19,448 bases of DNA from Halanaerobiaceae bacterium (GTDB lineage Bacteria; Bacillota_F; Halanaerobiia; Halanaerobiales; CSSED10-376). Within the stretch, counting starts at the first letter, position 1, and the number at the start of each line of letters is the position of its first letter. Made by a program: the position numbers and the translations under genes. Below, in pieces: positions 7,203 to 15,470 of this stretch. The stretch is from contig PWOK01000087.1 of the NCBI GenBank assembly GCA_003557445.1, positions 1 through 19,448 on the forward strand. Direction: 5' to 3'. The notes below the pieces were generated by a model. The model did not search any database. It saw only the letters and a list, made by a program, of their open reading frames with translations, and had not been told where the DNA came from.

Positions 7203-8484
7203 AAATTGTCTAATAAAGGATCCTGTAAATAATTATGATGGAGAATATGATATCTTAATTAGTAAGGGAAAAATTAAAAATATAGATAGAAATATAACAG
7301 AAAAAGATTGTAATATTATTGATATTCAGGGTAAAATCGTTATACCAGGCCTGGTGGATATCCATACTCATTTAAGGGAACCTGGCTATGAAAACAAAGA
7401 AACAATCAAAACAGGATGTGAAGCTGCAGCAGCTGGCGGTTTTACAAAAATAGCCTGTATGGCCAACACCAACCCTGTGATTGATAATGTTTCTACGGTT
7501 GAATTTATTAAATCTAAAGCCAGAGAAGCAGCAGTCAAAGTTTTTCCAGTAGGTAGTATAACAAAAAATCTTGAAGGAAAAGAATTATCTGAAATGGGTT
7601 TTATGGCTGAAGCAGGTGTAAAGGCCATATCAGATGATGGTAAAACTGTTATGAATACTGAAATAATGAGAAGAGCAATGGAATATGCAGGAAGTTTTGG
7701 TCTGACAATTATTGATCACTGTGAGGATATTAATCTTGTTGGTCAGGGGGTTATGCATGAAGGCTATTATTCTACCATTCTGGGTTTAAAACCCATACCG
7801 GCTGCTGCAGAGGAAATTATAATTGGCAGGGATATTATTTTATCACAATTTACCGGTACCCCCATTCATATAGCACATTTAAGTACCAAACAGGGCTTAA
7901 AAATGGTGGAAGAAGCAAGAAATGATGGGGTGAAAATTAGTTGTGAGGTTACACCTCATCACCTGCTGCTTACCGATAAAGCAGTTAAAGGATATGATAC
8001 AAATACAAAGGTAAATCCTCCTCTTCGCAGTGAAGAAGATAGACAGGTTTTGATACAGGGTTTAAAAGACCATAAAATTGATGTGATTGCCACAGACCAT
8101 GCTCCCCATACTTATGAAGATAAACTTGGTGAGTATAATTATGCTGCCAATGGTATATCAGGATTGGAAACTGCTCTATCCTTAATCTATACAAACTTGA
8201 TTAAAGAAAAGGTCATTGGCTGGGAAGAACTGGTAAAATTAATGGTGTATAATCCGGCTGATATATTGCAGATAAATACAAAAGGTATAAAAACGGGAGA
8301 AACAGCAGATATTACGATTTTTGACCCACAAAAAGAATGGAATGTAGATCCTCAAAAATTTAAATCAAAAGGAAAAAATACTCCTTTTACTGGAGATAGA
8401 TTATCTGGTAAAGTTGAATTGACTATGGTTGATGGTAAAATAGTTTATGATAACAGGGGTGATAAACATGAAATTATTTATTGA
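7186..8484 (+). CDS. pyrC: Dihydroorotase (type I)
   Basis: Dihydroorotase cyclises carbamoyl-aspartate to dihydroorotate. The 432-residue protein belongs to the long, amidohydrolase-type class I: DIHTHLREPG gives metal ligands His60 and His62, ISDDGK the probable bridging Asp151, His178 and His231 further ligands, and ATDHAPHT the catalytic Asp304. ANTNP (93-97) matches the substrate region. I place the start at ATG 7186 behind GGAGGTG (7170-7176); the GTG at 7174 is part of that ribosome binding site. It overlaps pyrB at its 5' end and pyrF at its 3' end, each by 17 bases, as expected for a coupled operon. Confidence 0.97.
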   Translation: MKILLKNCLIKDPVNNYDGEYDILISKGKIKNIDRNITEKDCNIIDIQGKIVIPGLVDIHTHLREPGYENKETIKTGCEAAAAGGFTKIACMANTNPVIDNVSTVEFIKSKAREAAVKVFPVGSITKNLEGKELSEMGFMAEAGVKAISDDGKTVMNTEIMRRAMEYAGSFGLTIIDHCEDINLVGQGVMHEGYYSTILGLKPIPAAAEEIIIGRDIILSQFTGTPIHIAHLSTKQGLKMVEEARNDGVKISCEVTPHHLLLTDKAVKGYDTNTKVNPPLRSEEDRQVLIQGLKDHKIDVIATDHAPHTYEDKLGEYNYAANGISGLETALSLIYTNLIKEKVIGWEELVKLMVYNPADILQINTKGIKTGETADITIFDPQKEWNVDPQKFKSKGKNTPFTGDRLSGKVELTMVDGKIVYDNRGDKHEIIY

Positions 8485-9406
8485 TAGATTAATCGATAAA
8501 GTTGAAGCTAAAAACAGTCATGTATGTGTGGGACTTGATCCCCACCTTGATATTTTACCTTCTTTTTTAGTAGAAAAATATATGAATGAAAGTAAGGATA
8601 GTAATCTGGCACTGGCAAGAGCAGTACTGGAATTTAACAAAAAACTAATTGATAAAATAGCAGATATTGCTGTTGCCGTAAAACCTCAGATTGCTTTTTA
8701 TGAATTACTGGGTACTGCAGGATTAAATACTTTAAAAGAAACAATCAAATATGCAAATGAAAAGGGATTAATAATTATTCTGGATGCCAAGAGAAATGAT
8801 ATTGGTTCAACAGCGGGAGCCTATGCTGAAGCTTATCTGGGTCTGGTATCCAGAGAGAATAGTAATAAAAAGTATATTGCTAATAAAGTAGATGTAGATT
8901 GTATGACTATAAATCCCTATCTGGGATATGATGGTATAAAACCATTTTTAGTAAAAAAGGATAAAGGTGCTTTTGTTCTGGTAAGGACTTCAAATGAAAG
9001 TGCTGTTGATATACAGGATTTAGAAACTAAAGATGGTAAAAAAGTATTTGAAAAAGTTGGAGAACTTGTTTCACAATGGGGTCAACCTTTTATAGGTGAA
9101 TATGGTTATTCCAATCTGGGTGCAGTAATAGGAGCCACCTATCCTGAGGAATTAAAAATTTTACGAAAAGCAATGCCTCATACCTATTTTCTACTACCGG
9201 GATTTGGTTTTCAGGGAGGAAAACCTCAGGATATAGCTGCTGGTTTTAATGATGATGGTAAGGGTGCACTGGTAAATTCATCAAGAGGTATTAATTTTGC
9301 CTATCAACGTTCTCCCTGGAATGAGGAATACACAGAAGAACAGTTTGCTGAAGCAGCCCGGGCAGCTGTTATAAAGATGAAAGAGGATATTAATCAATAT
9401 ATATAG
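8468..9406 (+). CDS. pyrF: Orotidine 5'-phosphate decarboxylase, type 2
   Basis: OMP decarboxylase performs the last step to UMP. The 312-residue length and motif set identify the longer type 2 subfamily rather than the ~240-residue type 1. CVGLDPHLD (20-28) binds substrate, VKPQIAFYE (71-79) follows, and LDAKRNDIGSTA (105-116) carries the catalytic Asp-Lys-Asp array (Asp106, Lys108, Asp111). LLPGFGFQGG and VNSSRGINFAY near the C-terminus bind phosphate. I choose ATG 8468, preceded by AGGGGTG; in-frame ATG 8447 lies deeper in pyrC and has no better ribosome binding site. Confidence 0.96.
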   Translation: MKLFIDRLIDKVEAKNSHVCVGLDPHLDILPSFLVEKYMNESKDSNLALARAVLEFNKKLIDKIADIAVAVKPQIAFYELLGTAGLNTLKETIKYANEKGLIIILDAKRNDIGSTAGAYAEAYLGLVSRENSNKKYIANKVDVDCMTINPYLGYDGIKPFLVKKDKGAFVLVRTSNESAVDIQDLETKDGKKVFEKVGELVSQWGQPFIGEYGYSNLGAVIGATYPEELKILRKAMPHTYFLLPGFGFQGGKPQDIAAGFNDDGKGALVNSSRGINFAYQRSPWNEEYTEEQFAEAARAAVIKMKEDINQYI

Positions 9407-9419
9407 GAGTTGTTTAAAT

Positions 9420-10190
9420 ATGGCTGAGATCTTAAGCAATAAAAAAGTAGGAACAGATTATTATTATATGGAATTCAAAGATTCTACTATAAATGAAAAA
9501 TGGTCACCTGGAGAGTTTCTGCATTTGAAAGTGTCAGCAGAAAAATCATATGATCCCTTATTGAGAAGACCTTTGAGTTTGTTTGATGTAAAATTAGAAG
9601 AAAAAATAGCTGGATTACTTTATTGTGTTGTGGGTAGAGGAACACGAATTTTAACACAATTTGAACCGGGTTATGAAATAGATTACATTGGTCCCCTTGG
9701 TCAGGGATTTTCTTTAAAAAGGAATAAAAAGATACTGATTATTGGTGGAGGTATGGGGATTGCCCCTCTTTATTATCTAACCAGGAAACTAGTTAAAAAA
9801 AATAATAAAATAAAAATTCTCCTGGGTGGAAATATTGAAACTGATATTAATTTTTTTGAAAAAAAATTTAAAAATTTGAATCTGGATATTGATATTTCAT
9901 TAATGGATGGAAGCAGAGGTTATAAAGGAACAGTAATTGATCTCTGGCAAAACAAATATAAAGGATTTAAGCCAGAATTTATTTACAGTTGTGGTCCGGA
10001 AATTATGTTAAAAGGAATTCAAAAAATAGCAATAAAAGAAGATATACCTGGGGAAATTTCTTTAGAAGAGAGAATGGGTTGTGGTGTTGGTATTTGTTTA
10101 TCATGTGTTTGTTCAACAACTGATGGTCATCAGAGAGTATGTAAGGAAGGCCCTGTATTTTCTTTAAAAGAGGTGGTTTTTAATGAATAA
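9420..10190 (+). CDS. pyrK: Dihydroorotate dehydrogenase electron-transfer subunit
   Basis: PyrK carries FAD and one [2Fe-2S] cluster and passes electrons from the FMN of PyrD to NAD+. The 256-residue protein has an FAD-binding RRPLSLFD (49-56), a GRGTRIL stretch, the nucleotide-binding GGGMGIAPLYYL (109-120), SCGPEIM (190-196), and a C-terminal cluster site with Cys221, Cys226, Cys229 and Cys241. This ferredoxin-reductase-like layout is specific to type 1B enzymes. It overlaps pyrD by 8 bases, consistent with equimolar synthesis of the PyrD/PyrK heterotetramer. Confidence 0.96.
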   Translation: MAEILSNKKVGTDYYYMEFKDSTINEKWSPGEFLHLKVSAEKSYDPLLRRPLSLFDVKLEEKIAGLLYCVVGRGTRILTQFEPGYEIDYIGPLGQGFSLKRNKKILIIGGGMGIAPLYYLTRKLVKKNNKIKILLGGNIETDINFFEKKFKNLNLDIDISLMDGSRGYKGTVIDLWQNKYKGFKPEFIYSCGPEIMLKGIQKIAIKEDIPGEISLEERMGCGVGICLSCVCSTTDGHQRVCKEGPVFSLKEVVFNE

Positions 10191-11100
10191 TATAGATTTA
10201 AAGGTTGATTTAGGACCACTGACATTGAAAAACCCGGTTATTACAGCTTCCGGAACTTTTGGTTATGGTGATGAATTAACCCCTTATCTTGATCCAGATA
10301 AACTGGGAGCAATAACAGTCAAAGGTTTGACAGTGGAACCTACTGAAGGTAATCTTACTCCCCGGATTGCTGAAACAACCGGTTGTTTATTGAATTCAAT
10401 AGGTCTGGAAAATCCCGGCCTTGAGGAATTTATAAATAGTAAAATTGAAGTAATTAAAAATATCGATACTGAGGTATTTGTCAATATTTCCGGTCATTCT
10501 CTGGATGATTTTTGTGTACTGGCTGAATCTCTGGCTCCTTTTGAGGAGATTTCCGCCCTGGAAGTAAATGTTTCCTGTCCCAATATAAAAGGAGGGGGAA
10601 TGGCCTTTGGTACAGATAGTGATCTTGTATATCAGGTTACCAAAAAGGTTAAAGAGAATTATGGAGGCACTATTATAGTTAAACTTTCTCCAAATGTTAC
10701 TGATATTGTGGAAATGGCAGATGCAGCTGTAACCGGTGGTGCCGATATTATTTCTTTGATTAATACTTTACTGGGTATGGCCATTGATACTGATAAACAA
10801 AAGCCTGTACTGGCCAATACTTTTGGAGGATTATCAGGACCGGCCATTAAACCGGTTGCTCTAAGAATGGTTTACCAGGTTGCCCGGAAAGTTGATATAC
10901 CGATAATAGGGATGGGTGGAATAATGACTGCTGAAGATCTTATAGAATTTATTATGGCAGGAGCAGATGCTGTTGCCATTGGAACGGCAACTCTGGTTAA
11001 TCCCTCAGCTTCAATTGATATACTTGATGGGATTAAAGAATATATGAATAATAATAATATAAATGATTTAAGTGAAATAAGAGGTAATGCTTTAGAATAA
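10183..11100 (+). CDS. pyrD: Dihydroorotate dehydrogenase, type 1B catalytic subunit
   Basis: PyrD oxidises dihydroorotate to orotate with FMN. The 305-residue protein begins with the LGPLTLKNPVITASGTFGYG pattern (10-29), has the FMN/substrate residues VKG (46-48) and NSIGLENPG (71-79), and NVSCPN (129-134) with the catalytic base Cys132. A cysteine base marks class 1, and the adjacent pyrK makes it the cytoplasmic NAD-linked 1B form. This form does not need quinones, which suits an anaerobe. The C-terminal GGIMTAEDLIEFIMAGADAV is the usual FMN-phosphate site. Confidence 0.97.
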   Translation: MNNIDLKVDLGPLTLKNPVITASGTFGYGDELTPYLDPDKLGAITVKGLTVEPTEGNLTPRIAETTGCLLNSIGLENPGLEEFINSKIEVIKNIDTEVFVNISGHSLDDFCVLAESLAPFEEISALEVNVSCPNIKGGGMAFGTDSDLVYQVTKKVKENYGGTIIVKLSPNVTDIVEMADAAVTGGADIISLINTLLGMAIDTDKQKPVLANTFGGLSGPAIKPVALRMVYQVARKVDIPIIGMGGIMTAEDLIEFIMAGADAVAIGTATLVNPSASIDILDGIKEYMNNNNINDLSEIRGNALE

Positions 11101-11128
11101 ATAAATTCATAGAAAGGAGAATAAGTTT

Positions 11129-11599
11129 ATGAACACAAAATTATTAACAAGAACAGCTATTTTACTGGCAGTGGCGCTTGTATTTCAACTGGGTGGTTTT
11201 CCCCAGTTTGTTACCGGACCTGTTGTTAATATGGTCCTTTATCTGGCAGCTTTAATGATTGGTATGTGGAGTGGTGTAGTTATAGGAATTTTCACTCCTG
11301 TAATGGCTTATATCAGAGGAATCATGCCTTTTTTGCCACTGGTTCCTTTTATTGCAGCAGGTAATGCCCTTCTGGTAATAGTTTTTGCCCTTTTAAAAGA
11401 TAAAAATTATATTCTTGGTATATCTGCTGCCTCTGTTTTAAAGTTCTTTTTACTGGCTTCAGCTGTAAGATTTATTATTGATGTACCTGACCCGGTTGCT
11501 CAGGCAATGAGTTTTCCACAATTGATAACAGCTCTAGCAGGTGGTATTTTAGCCATGATTATTTATAAGGCAATTAAAGCAAGTGGTTTTCAGTTGTAA
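11129..11599 (+). CDS. Small polytopic membrane protein, candidate ECF-transporter S component
   Basis: The 156-residue protein is strongly hydrophobic, with five or six spans (about residues 8-24, 31-45, 46-62, 67-88, 94-117 and 129-148) and few charged residues. The small size, the ILLAVALVFQLGGFP opening and the Gly/Ala-rich helices resemble the substrate-binding S components of energy-coupling-factor vitamin/nucleobase transporters. It has its own AAAGGAG site and sits between pyrD and pyrE with gaps of about 30 bases, so it must be cotranscribed under PyrR control. This suggests uptake of a pyrimidine or precursor. The family call is from topology and pattern, and the substrate is inference; the shared EcfA/EcfT module would be elsewhere. 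Confidence 0.65.
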   Translation: MNTKLLTRTAILLAVALVFQLGGFPQFVTGPVVNMVLYLAALMIGMWSGVVIGIFTPVMAYIRGIMPFLPLVPFIAAGNALLVIVFALLKDKNYILGISAASVLKFFLLASAVRFIIDVPDPVAQAMSFPQLITALAGGILAMIIYKAIKASGFQL

Positions 11600-11626
11600 A
11601 ATTACTTAAAGGAAAAAGGTGATAAT

Positions 11627-12199
11627 ATGTTAGATGATCAGAGAATACTGGAAATATTTAAAAAGACAAATGTTTTACAGGAAGGTCATTTTGTTTTAAG
11701 TTCTGGCAGACATGCTGATAAATATCTGCAGTGTGCACAGGTCCTTCAGTATCCTCAATATGCCAATGAACTGGCACAGGGTATAGCAGAAATCTGGGAA
11801 GATGAAGATATTGATGTAGTTATTGGTCCAGCAATTGGTGGTATTATAGTATCCTATGCTGTAGGACAGGCCCTGGGAGTACGGGCTATATTTACAGAAA
11901 GAAAAGATGGAGAGATGAAGCTAAGAAGAAGTTTTTTCATAGAACCCGGTTCTAAGGTCTTACTGGTGGAAGATGTTGTTACCACAGGTGGTTCTGTTAA
12001 AGAAGTTATTGCTGTACTTGAAAAAATGGATGTCAATCTGGTTGGTATTAGTTCACTGGTGGACAGAAGTGGGGGAAAAGCTGACTTCAATTATCCCTTT
12101 AAACCTTTGATTGAACTGGATGTTACATCTTATGCTGCAGATGAATGTCTGTTGTGTGATCAGGGACTGGATATTACTAAACCAGGTAGCAGAAAATAG
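11627..12199 (+). CDS. pyrE: Orotate phosphoribosyltransferase
   Basis: PyrE joins orotate to PRPP to make OMP, the substrate of PyrF. The 190-residue protein shows GHFVLSSGRHADKYLQC (20-36) for orotate/PRPP binding, VIGPAIGGI (65-73), FTERKDGEMKLRR (89-101), and the PRPP loop VLLVEDVVTTGGSVKEV (111-127). This is the variant found in Thermotoga, Clostridia and related groups, ending in a CLLC cysteine pair and a short tail. It is the last gene of the operon, 28 bases after the membrane protein, with a strong terminator following. Confidence 0.96.
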   Translation: MLDDQRILEIFKKTNVLQEGHFVLSSGRHADKYLQCAQVLQYPQYANELAQGIAEIWEDEDIDVVIGPAIGGIIVSYAVGQALGVRAIFTERKDGEMKLRRSFFIEPGSKVLLVEDVVTTGGSVKEVIAVLEKMDVNLVGISSLVDRSGGKADFNYPFKPLIELDVTSYAADECLLCDQGLDITKPGSRK

Positions 12200-12220
12200 T
12201 ATTAGAGCAATATATTATAT

Positions 12221-12267
12221 ATCCAGATATTACGGTGATTAAATACCGGATATCTGGATTTTTTTTA
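12221..12267 (+). terminator. Intrinsic terminator of the pyr operon
   Basis: ATCCAGATAT (12221-12230) pairs perfectly with ATATCTGGAT (12250-12259). An inner CGGT/ACCG helix (12233-12236 with 12244-12247, around an 8-base loop) extends the structure, and eight T follow from 12259. This is the clearest terminator in the window and separates the pyr operon from the glutamate synthase genes. Confidence 0.93.
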
Positions 12268-12311
12268 TTTAAAATTCATGTATACATGGATATCTTCTTT
12301 TTTTTTATTTA
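12248..12311 (+). repeat. Imperfect direct repeat of the terminator tail
   Basis: The 24 bases at 12248-12271 (GGATATCT, three bases, eight T, ATTTA) recur at 12288-12311, offset by exactly 40 bases. The copies are identical except for the central three bases (GGA versus TCT). The second copy cannot pair fully with the terminator 5' arm, so it is probably not a working terminator. Much of the match is T-tract, which lowers its significance. Confidence 0.5.
12277..12288. promoter_or_regulatory. Palindrome upstream of the glutamate synthase promoter
   Basis: CATGTATACATG is a perfect 12-bp palindrome centred about 25 bases upstream of the candidate -35 hexamer. The position would suit an activator-binding site. 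It does not match the Bacillus GlnR/TnrA consensus (TGTNA-N7-TNACA). It may be a regulator site or chance in AT-rich DNA. Confidence 0.35.
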
Positions 12312-12336
12312 CTTTTTAAAATATATTAAATATAAT
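12308..12336 (+). promoter_or_regulatory. Candidate promoter of the glutamate synthase operon (TTTACT-17-TATAAT)
   Basis: TTTACT (12308-12313) and a consensus -10 TATAAT (12331-12336) are 17 bases apart, downstream of the pyr terminator. Transcription would start near 12343, about 60 bases before the first ATG. A second TATAAT at 12361-12366 has only a poorly spaced TTAACA upstream. Confidence 0.65.
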
Positions 12337-12404
12337 TAACAAGGAATTAGAAAATATTTTTATAATACAACAAGAAATATCACAATGTGAAAGCAGGTGT
12401 TAAG

Positions 12405-13508
12405 ATGTGGTTAAATAAGGTTGAAGAAAAAAACATGTCAGGTTGTGCTATTAGTGCAGTTTTTGATAAAAGCAAACAAAAATTTTCAGGAAATGATATT
12501 ATAAATTCTATTAGTTTAATGCATGAAAGGTCAAATGGTCTGGGTGGTGGTTTTGCAGCCTATGGTATTTACCCTGAACATTCTCATGAATATGCCTTTC
12601 ACCTTTTTTATAATAACAGGGAATCTAAAAATAAAGTGGAGAATTTTATAAATCGACATTTTAAAATTTCACTTATGGAAAAAATCCCAACAAGGGAAAA
12701 AGGAATATTAACAGATATTCCAGTAATCTGGCGTTATTTTGTTTTACCTGATGAGCATAAGCTATTAACCTCTCAGTTAAGTCAAAATGAATATGTTGCC
12801 CGCTGTGTTATGAATATCAATCATAATTATGAAGGGGCTTATGTTTTTTCCAGTGGAAAAAATATGGGGGTTTTTAAAGGTGTTGGTTATCCGGAAGATA
12901 TTGCTGATTTTTATAAACTTGATGAATATCAGGCTTATCTCTGGACTGCCCATGGGAGATTTCCCACAAATACTCCCGGCTGGTGGGGAGGAGCTCATCC
13001 CTTTACTTTACTTGACTGGTCTATTGTTCATAATGGAGAAATATCTTCCTATGGAGCCAATAAACGATATCTTGAAATGTTTGGCTACAAATGTACGATG
13101 ATGACAGATACAGAAGTAATTACTTATATCTTTGATTTGCTTTTAAGAAAACATAAATTACCTTTACCTTTAGTAATTAAAGCTGTAGCTTCACCACTCT
13201 GGAATGATATAGATAGAATGTCAGAGAAAGAGAAAAAAATTTGTAAAATGATACGCATGATATATGGAAATTGTCTTTTAAATGGCCCTTTTTCAATTAT
13301 ACTGGGGTTTCAGGATGGTTTCATTGCCCTTAATGATAGAATTAAATTAAGGTCTCTGACAGTTGCTGAAAACAAAAATAAAATATATGTTGCCAGTGAA
13401 GAATCTGCCATCAGAGAAATATGTAAAAATCCTGAAAAGATATGGTATCCCGGGGGAGGAGAAGCAGTAGTTGCTACTGTGAAAGGAGTGGAGTTTAATG
13501 AGCTATAG
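12405..13508 (+). CDS. Glutamate synthase, class-II glutamine amidotransferase domain protein
   Basis: This stand-alone Ntn-hydrolase glutaminase releases ammonia from glutamine for the neighbouring synthase subunit. The 367-residue protein has the presumed catalytic Cys14 in SGCAISAVFD, and then HGRFPTNT, GGAHPFTLLDWSIVHNGEISS and MMTDTEV, the usual glutamine-binding and oxyanion elements of the class. I choose ATG 12405 after AGCAGGTG; GTG 12387 has no ribosome binding site. The cysteine must become N-terminal, so either a 13-residue propeptide is cleaved or translation starts at the internal ATG 12435 (MSGC). It overlaps the synthase gene by 11 bases. Confidence 0.9.
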   Translation: MWLNKVEEKNMSGCAISAVFDKSKQKFSGNDIINSISLMHERSNGLGGGFAAYGIYPEHSHEYAFHLFYNNRESKNKVENFINRHFKISLMEKIPTREKGILTDIPVIWRYFVLPDEHKLLTSQLSQNEYVARCVMNINHNYEGAYVFSSGKNMGVFKGVGYPEDIADFYKLDEYQAYLWTAHGRFPTNTPGWWGGAHPFTLLDWSIVHNGEISSYGANKRYLEMFGYKCTMMTDTEVITYIFDLLLRKHKLPLPLVIKAVASPLWNDIDRMSEKEKKICKMIRMIYGNCLLNGPFSIILGFQDGFIALNDRIKLRSLTVAENKNKIYVASEESAIREICKNPEKIWYPGGGEAVVATVKGVEFNEL

Positions 13509-15000
13509 TTTTTCAAAACCAGAATATCTTATTAATCGAGATAATGATAGATGTATAAATTGTCGTGTTTGTGAAAGACAGTGTGCCAATGATGCCCATA
13601 AATATGATCAGGTTAATGATAAAATGGAGGCCATTGATAAAAATTGTGTTAATTGTCAGCGCTGTGTAACTCTTTGCCCTACCAATGCACTCAGTATAAA
13701 AAATTATCCGGTGGAATTTAAAGAAAACAGTAACTGGACAAAAGAAATGATTACAAATATACAAAAACAGGCTGAGAGTGGTGGAGTTCTCTTAACAGGA
13801 ATGGGTAATCCTACTAAAAAGAAAATATACTGGGATCATATTTTGTTAAATGCAAGTCAGGTAACAAATCCTTCCATTGATCCTCTAAGAGAACCAATGG
13901 AATTAAGAACCTATCTGGGAAGAAAACCTGAAAAATTAGAAATAGGGGAAGATGGTCAAGTTAATGATTTCCCACCTCAGATAGAACTACAAACACCGAT
14001 TATGTTTTCGGCAATGTCCTTTGGATCAATCAGCCTGAATGCCTGCAGATCTCTGGCCAGTGCTGCTGCAGAAACTGGTATAATGTATAATACTGGAGAA
14101 GGTGGCTTACACCGGGATTTGTATAAATATAAAAAAAATACAATAGTTCAGGTGGCTTCCGGACGTTTTGGAGTACATCAAGAATATCTTAATACAGGAG
14201 CTGCCATAGAAATAAAAATTGGTCAGGGAGCAAAACCTGGCATTGGAGGTCATCTGCCTGGAGAAAAGGTAAAAAGTGAGGTTTCAAAAACCAGAATGAT
14301 TCCTGAAGGAACAGATGCTCTTTCTCCAGCTCCTCATCATGATATTTATTCAATTGAAGATTTAAGACAGTTAATTTTTGCTCTTAAAGAAGCCACTGAT
14401 TATCAAAAACCTGTTTCGGTTAAGATCTCAGCTGTTCATAATGTTGCAGCAATTGCTTCTGGTATAGCTTCTGCTGGAGCCGATATTATTACAATTGATG
14501 GTTACCGTGGTGGAACTGGTGCAGCACCTTCAATGATCAGGGATAATGTTGGTATCCCTGTTGAACTGGCTCTGGCAGCAGTGGATGATAGATTAAGAAA
14601 AGAAGGACACAGGAATAAAGTTTCTCTGGTTATTGCCGGAACCGTTAGAAATAGTGCTGATGTTGTAAAGGCAGTTGCTCTGGGTGCTGATGCAGTTTAT
14701 ATTGCTTCTGCAGCATTAATTGCTATGGGCTGTCATATGTGTCAAAAATGTTATACCGGAAAATGTAACTGGGGAATAGCCACCCAGCAGGAGGAACTGG
14801 AAAAAAGATTAAATCCAGAAATGGGAAAAGAAAGATTAATTAATTTAATTAATGGCTGGTCTCATGAGATTAAAGAAATGCTGGGAGGTATGGGGATTAA
14901 TGCCATAGAAAGTCTGAGAGGAAATCGACTGATGTTGAGGGGTTTTGACCTAAATGATAATGAATTAAATATTTTAGGCCTAAAGCATGCAGGTTCTTAA
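13498..15000 (+). CDS. Glutamate synthase, ferredoxin-fused FMN-binding (central) subunit
   Basis: This subunit carries the reductive amination of 2-oxoglutarate on FMN. Two [4Fe-4S] ferredoxin motifs open the 500-residue protein (Cys19, 22, 25, 29 and Cys50, 53, 56, 60). The FMN-barrel synthase domain follows, with SAMSFGSIS, NTGEGGLHRD, GQGAKPGIGGHLPGEKV, SAVHNVAAIASG and GADIITIDGYRGGTGAAP. A late cysteine cluster (Cys412, 415, 418, 423, then NWGIATQ) should bind the Fe-S centre of the synthase. The protein lacks the glutaminase and GXGXG domains of bacterial GltB, which are separate genes here: the split 'archaeal-type' arrangement. GAAAGGAG precedes ATG 13498. Confidence 0.94.
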   Translation: MSYSFSKPEYLINRDNDRCINCRVCERQCANDAHKYDQVNDKMEAIDKNCVNCQRCVTLCPTNALSIKNYPVEFKENSNWTKEMITNIQKQAESGGVLLTGMGNPTKKKIYWDHILLNASQVTNPSIDPLREPMELRTYLGRKPEKLEIGEDGQVNDFPPQIELQTPIMFSAMSFGSISLNACRSLASAAAETGIMYNTGEGGLHRDLYKYKKNTIVQVASGRFGVHQEYLNTGAAIEIKIGQGAKPGIGGHLPGEKVKSEVSKTRMIPEGTDALSPAPHHDIYSIEDLRQLIFALKEATDYQKPVSVKISAVHNVAAIASGIASAGADIITIDGYRGGTGAAPSMIRDNVGIPVELALAAVDDRLRKEGHRNKVSLVIAGTVRNSADVVKAVALGADAVYIASAALIAMGCHMCQKCYTGKCNWGIATQQEELEKRLNPEMGKERLINLINGWSHEIKEMLGGMGINAIESLRGNRLMLRGFDLNDNELNILGLKHAGS

Positions 15001-15020
15001 ATAAGAGGAGGGATTTACAG

Positions 15021-15464
15021 ATGAAAAAAATATATGCCAGAGAGGATTTTTGTCTGGGTTGTAAATTGTGTGAAGTTTATTGTGTTAAGAGTCAATCAGT
15101 ATCCAATGATATTGTTAAGGCTTACAGGGATGAGGAAATTACTCCCGGGATTATTGTGGAAAAAGGTGATAAAATTTCATTTGCCCTTCAATGCAGACAT
15201 TGTGATGATGCTCCCTGTACCAAAGCCTGTATTACCGGAGCAATGCAAAAAGATTCTGAAACAGGAGTGGTTAATTTTGATAAGGATAAATGTGTGGGTT
15301 GCTGGACATGTATTATGACCTGTTCTTATGGTGCAATTAAAAGAGATCAATACGGGAATAAAGTAATTTCAAAATGTGATCTTTGTTCAAAATCTGGTGA
15401 ACCTGAATGTGTTGCTCATTGCCCCAATTGGGCACTTGTTTACCAGGAAAATGAAAGGGGTTGA
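15021..15464 (+). CDS. Four-cluster ferredoxin-type electron-transfer subunit
   Basis: The 147-residue soluble protein has sixteen cysteines in four groups: Cys11/14/17/21, Cys58/61/66/70, Cys91/94/97/101 and Cys119/122/130/134. This is the pattern of HycB/DmsB-type subunits with four [4Fe-4S] clusters. Set between the FMN synthase and the flavoprotein oxidoreductase, it probably carries electrons between them. AGAGGAGGG precedes the ATG. No signal peptide is present, so it acts in the cytoplasm. Direct partner assignment is inferred from operon position. Confidence 0.92.
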   Translation: MKKIYAREDFCLGCKLCEVYCVKSQSVSNDIVKAYRDEEITPGIIVEKGDKISFALQCRHCDDAPCTKACITGAMQKDSETGVVNFDKDKCVGCWTCIMTCSYGAIKRDQYGNKVISKCDLCSKSGEPECVAHCPNWALVYQENERG

Positions 15465-15470
15465 GTTGTA

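Noticed and set aside
12829..13101. 90-codon + strand frame inside the glutaminase gene
   Set aside because: It is out of frame within a well-supported class-II amidotransferase gene and has no family motif or ribosome binding site of note.
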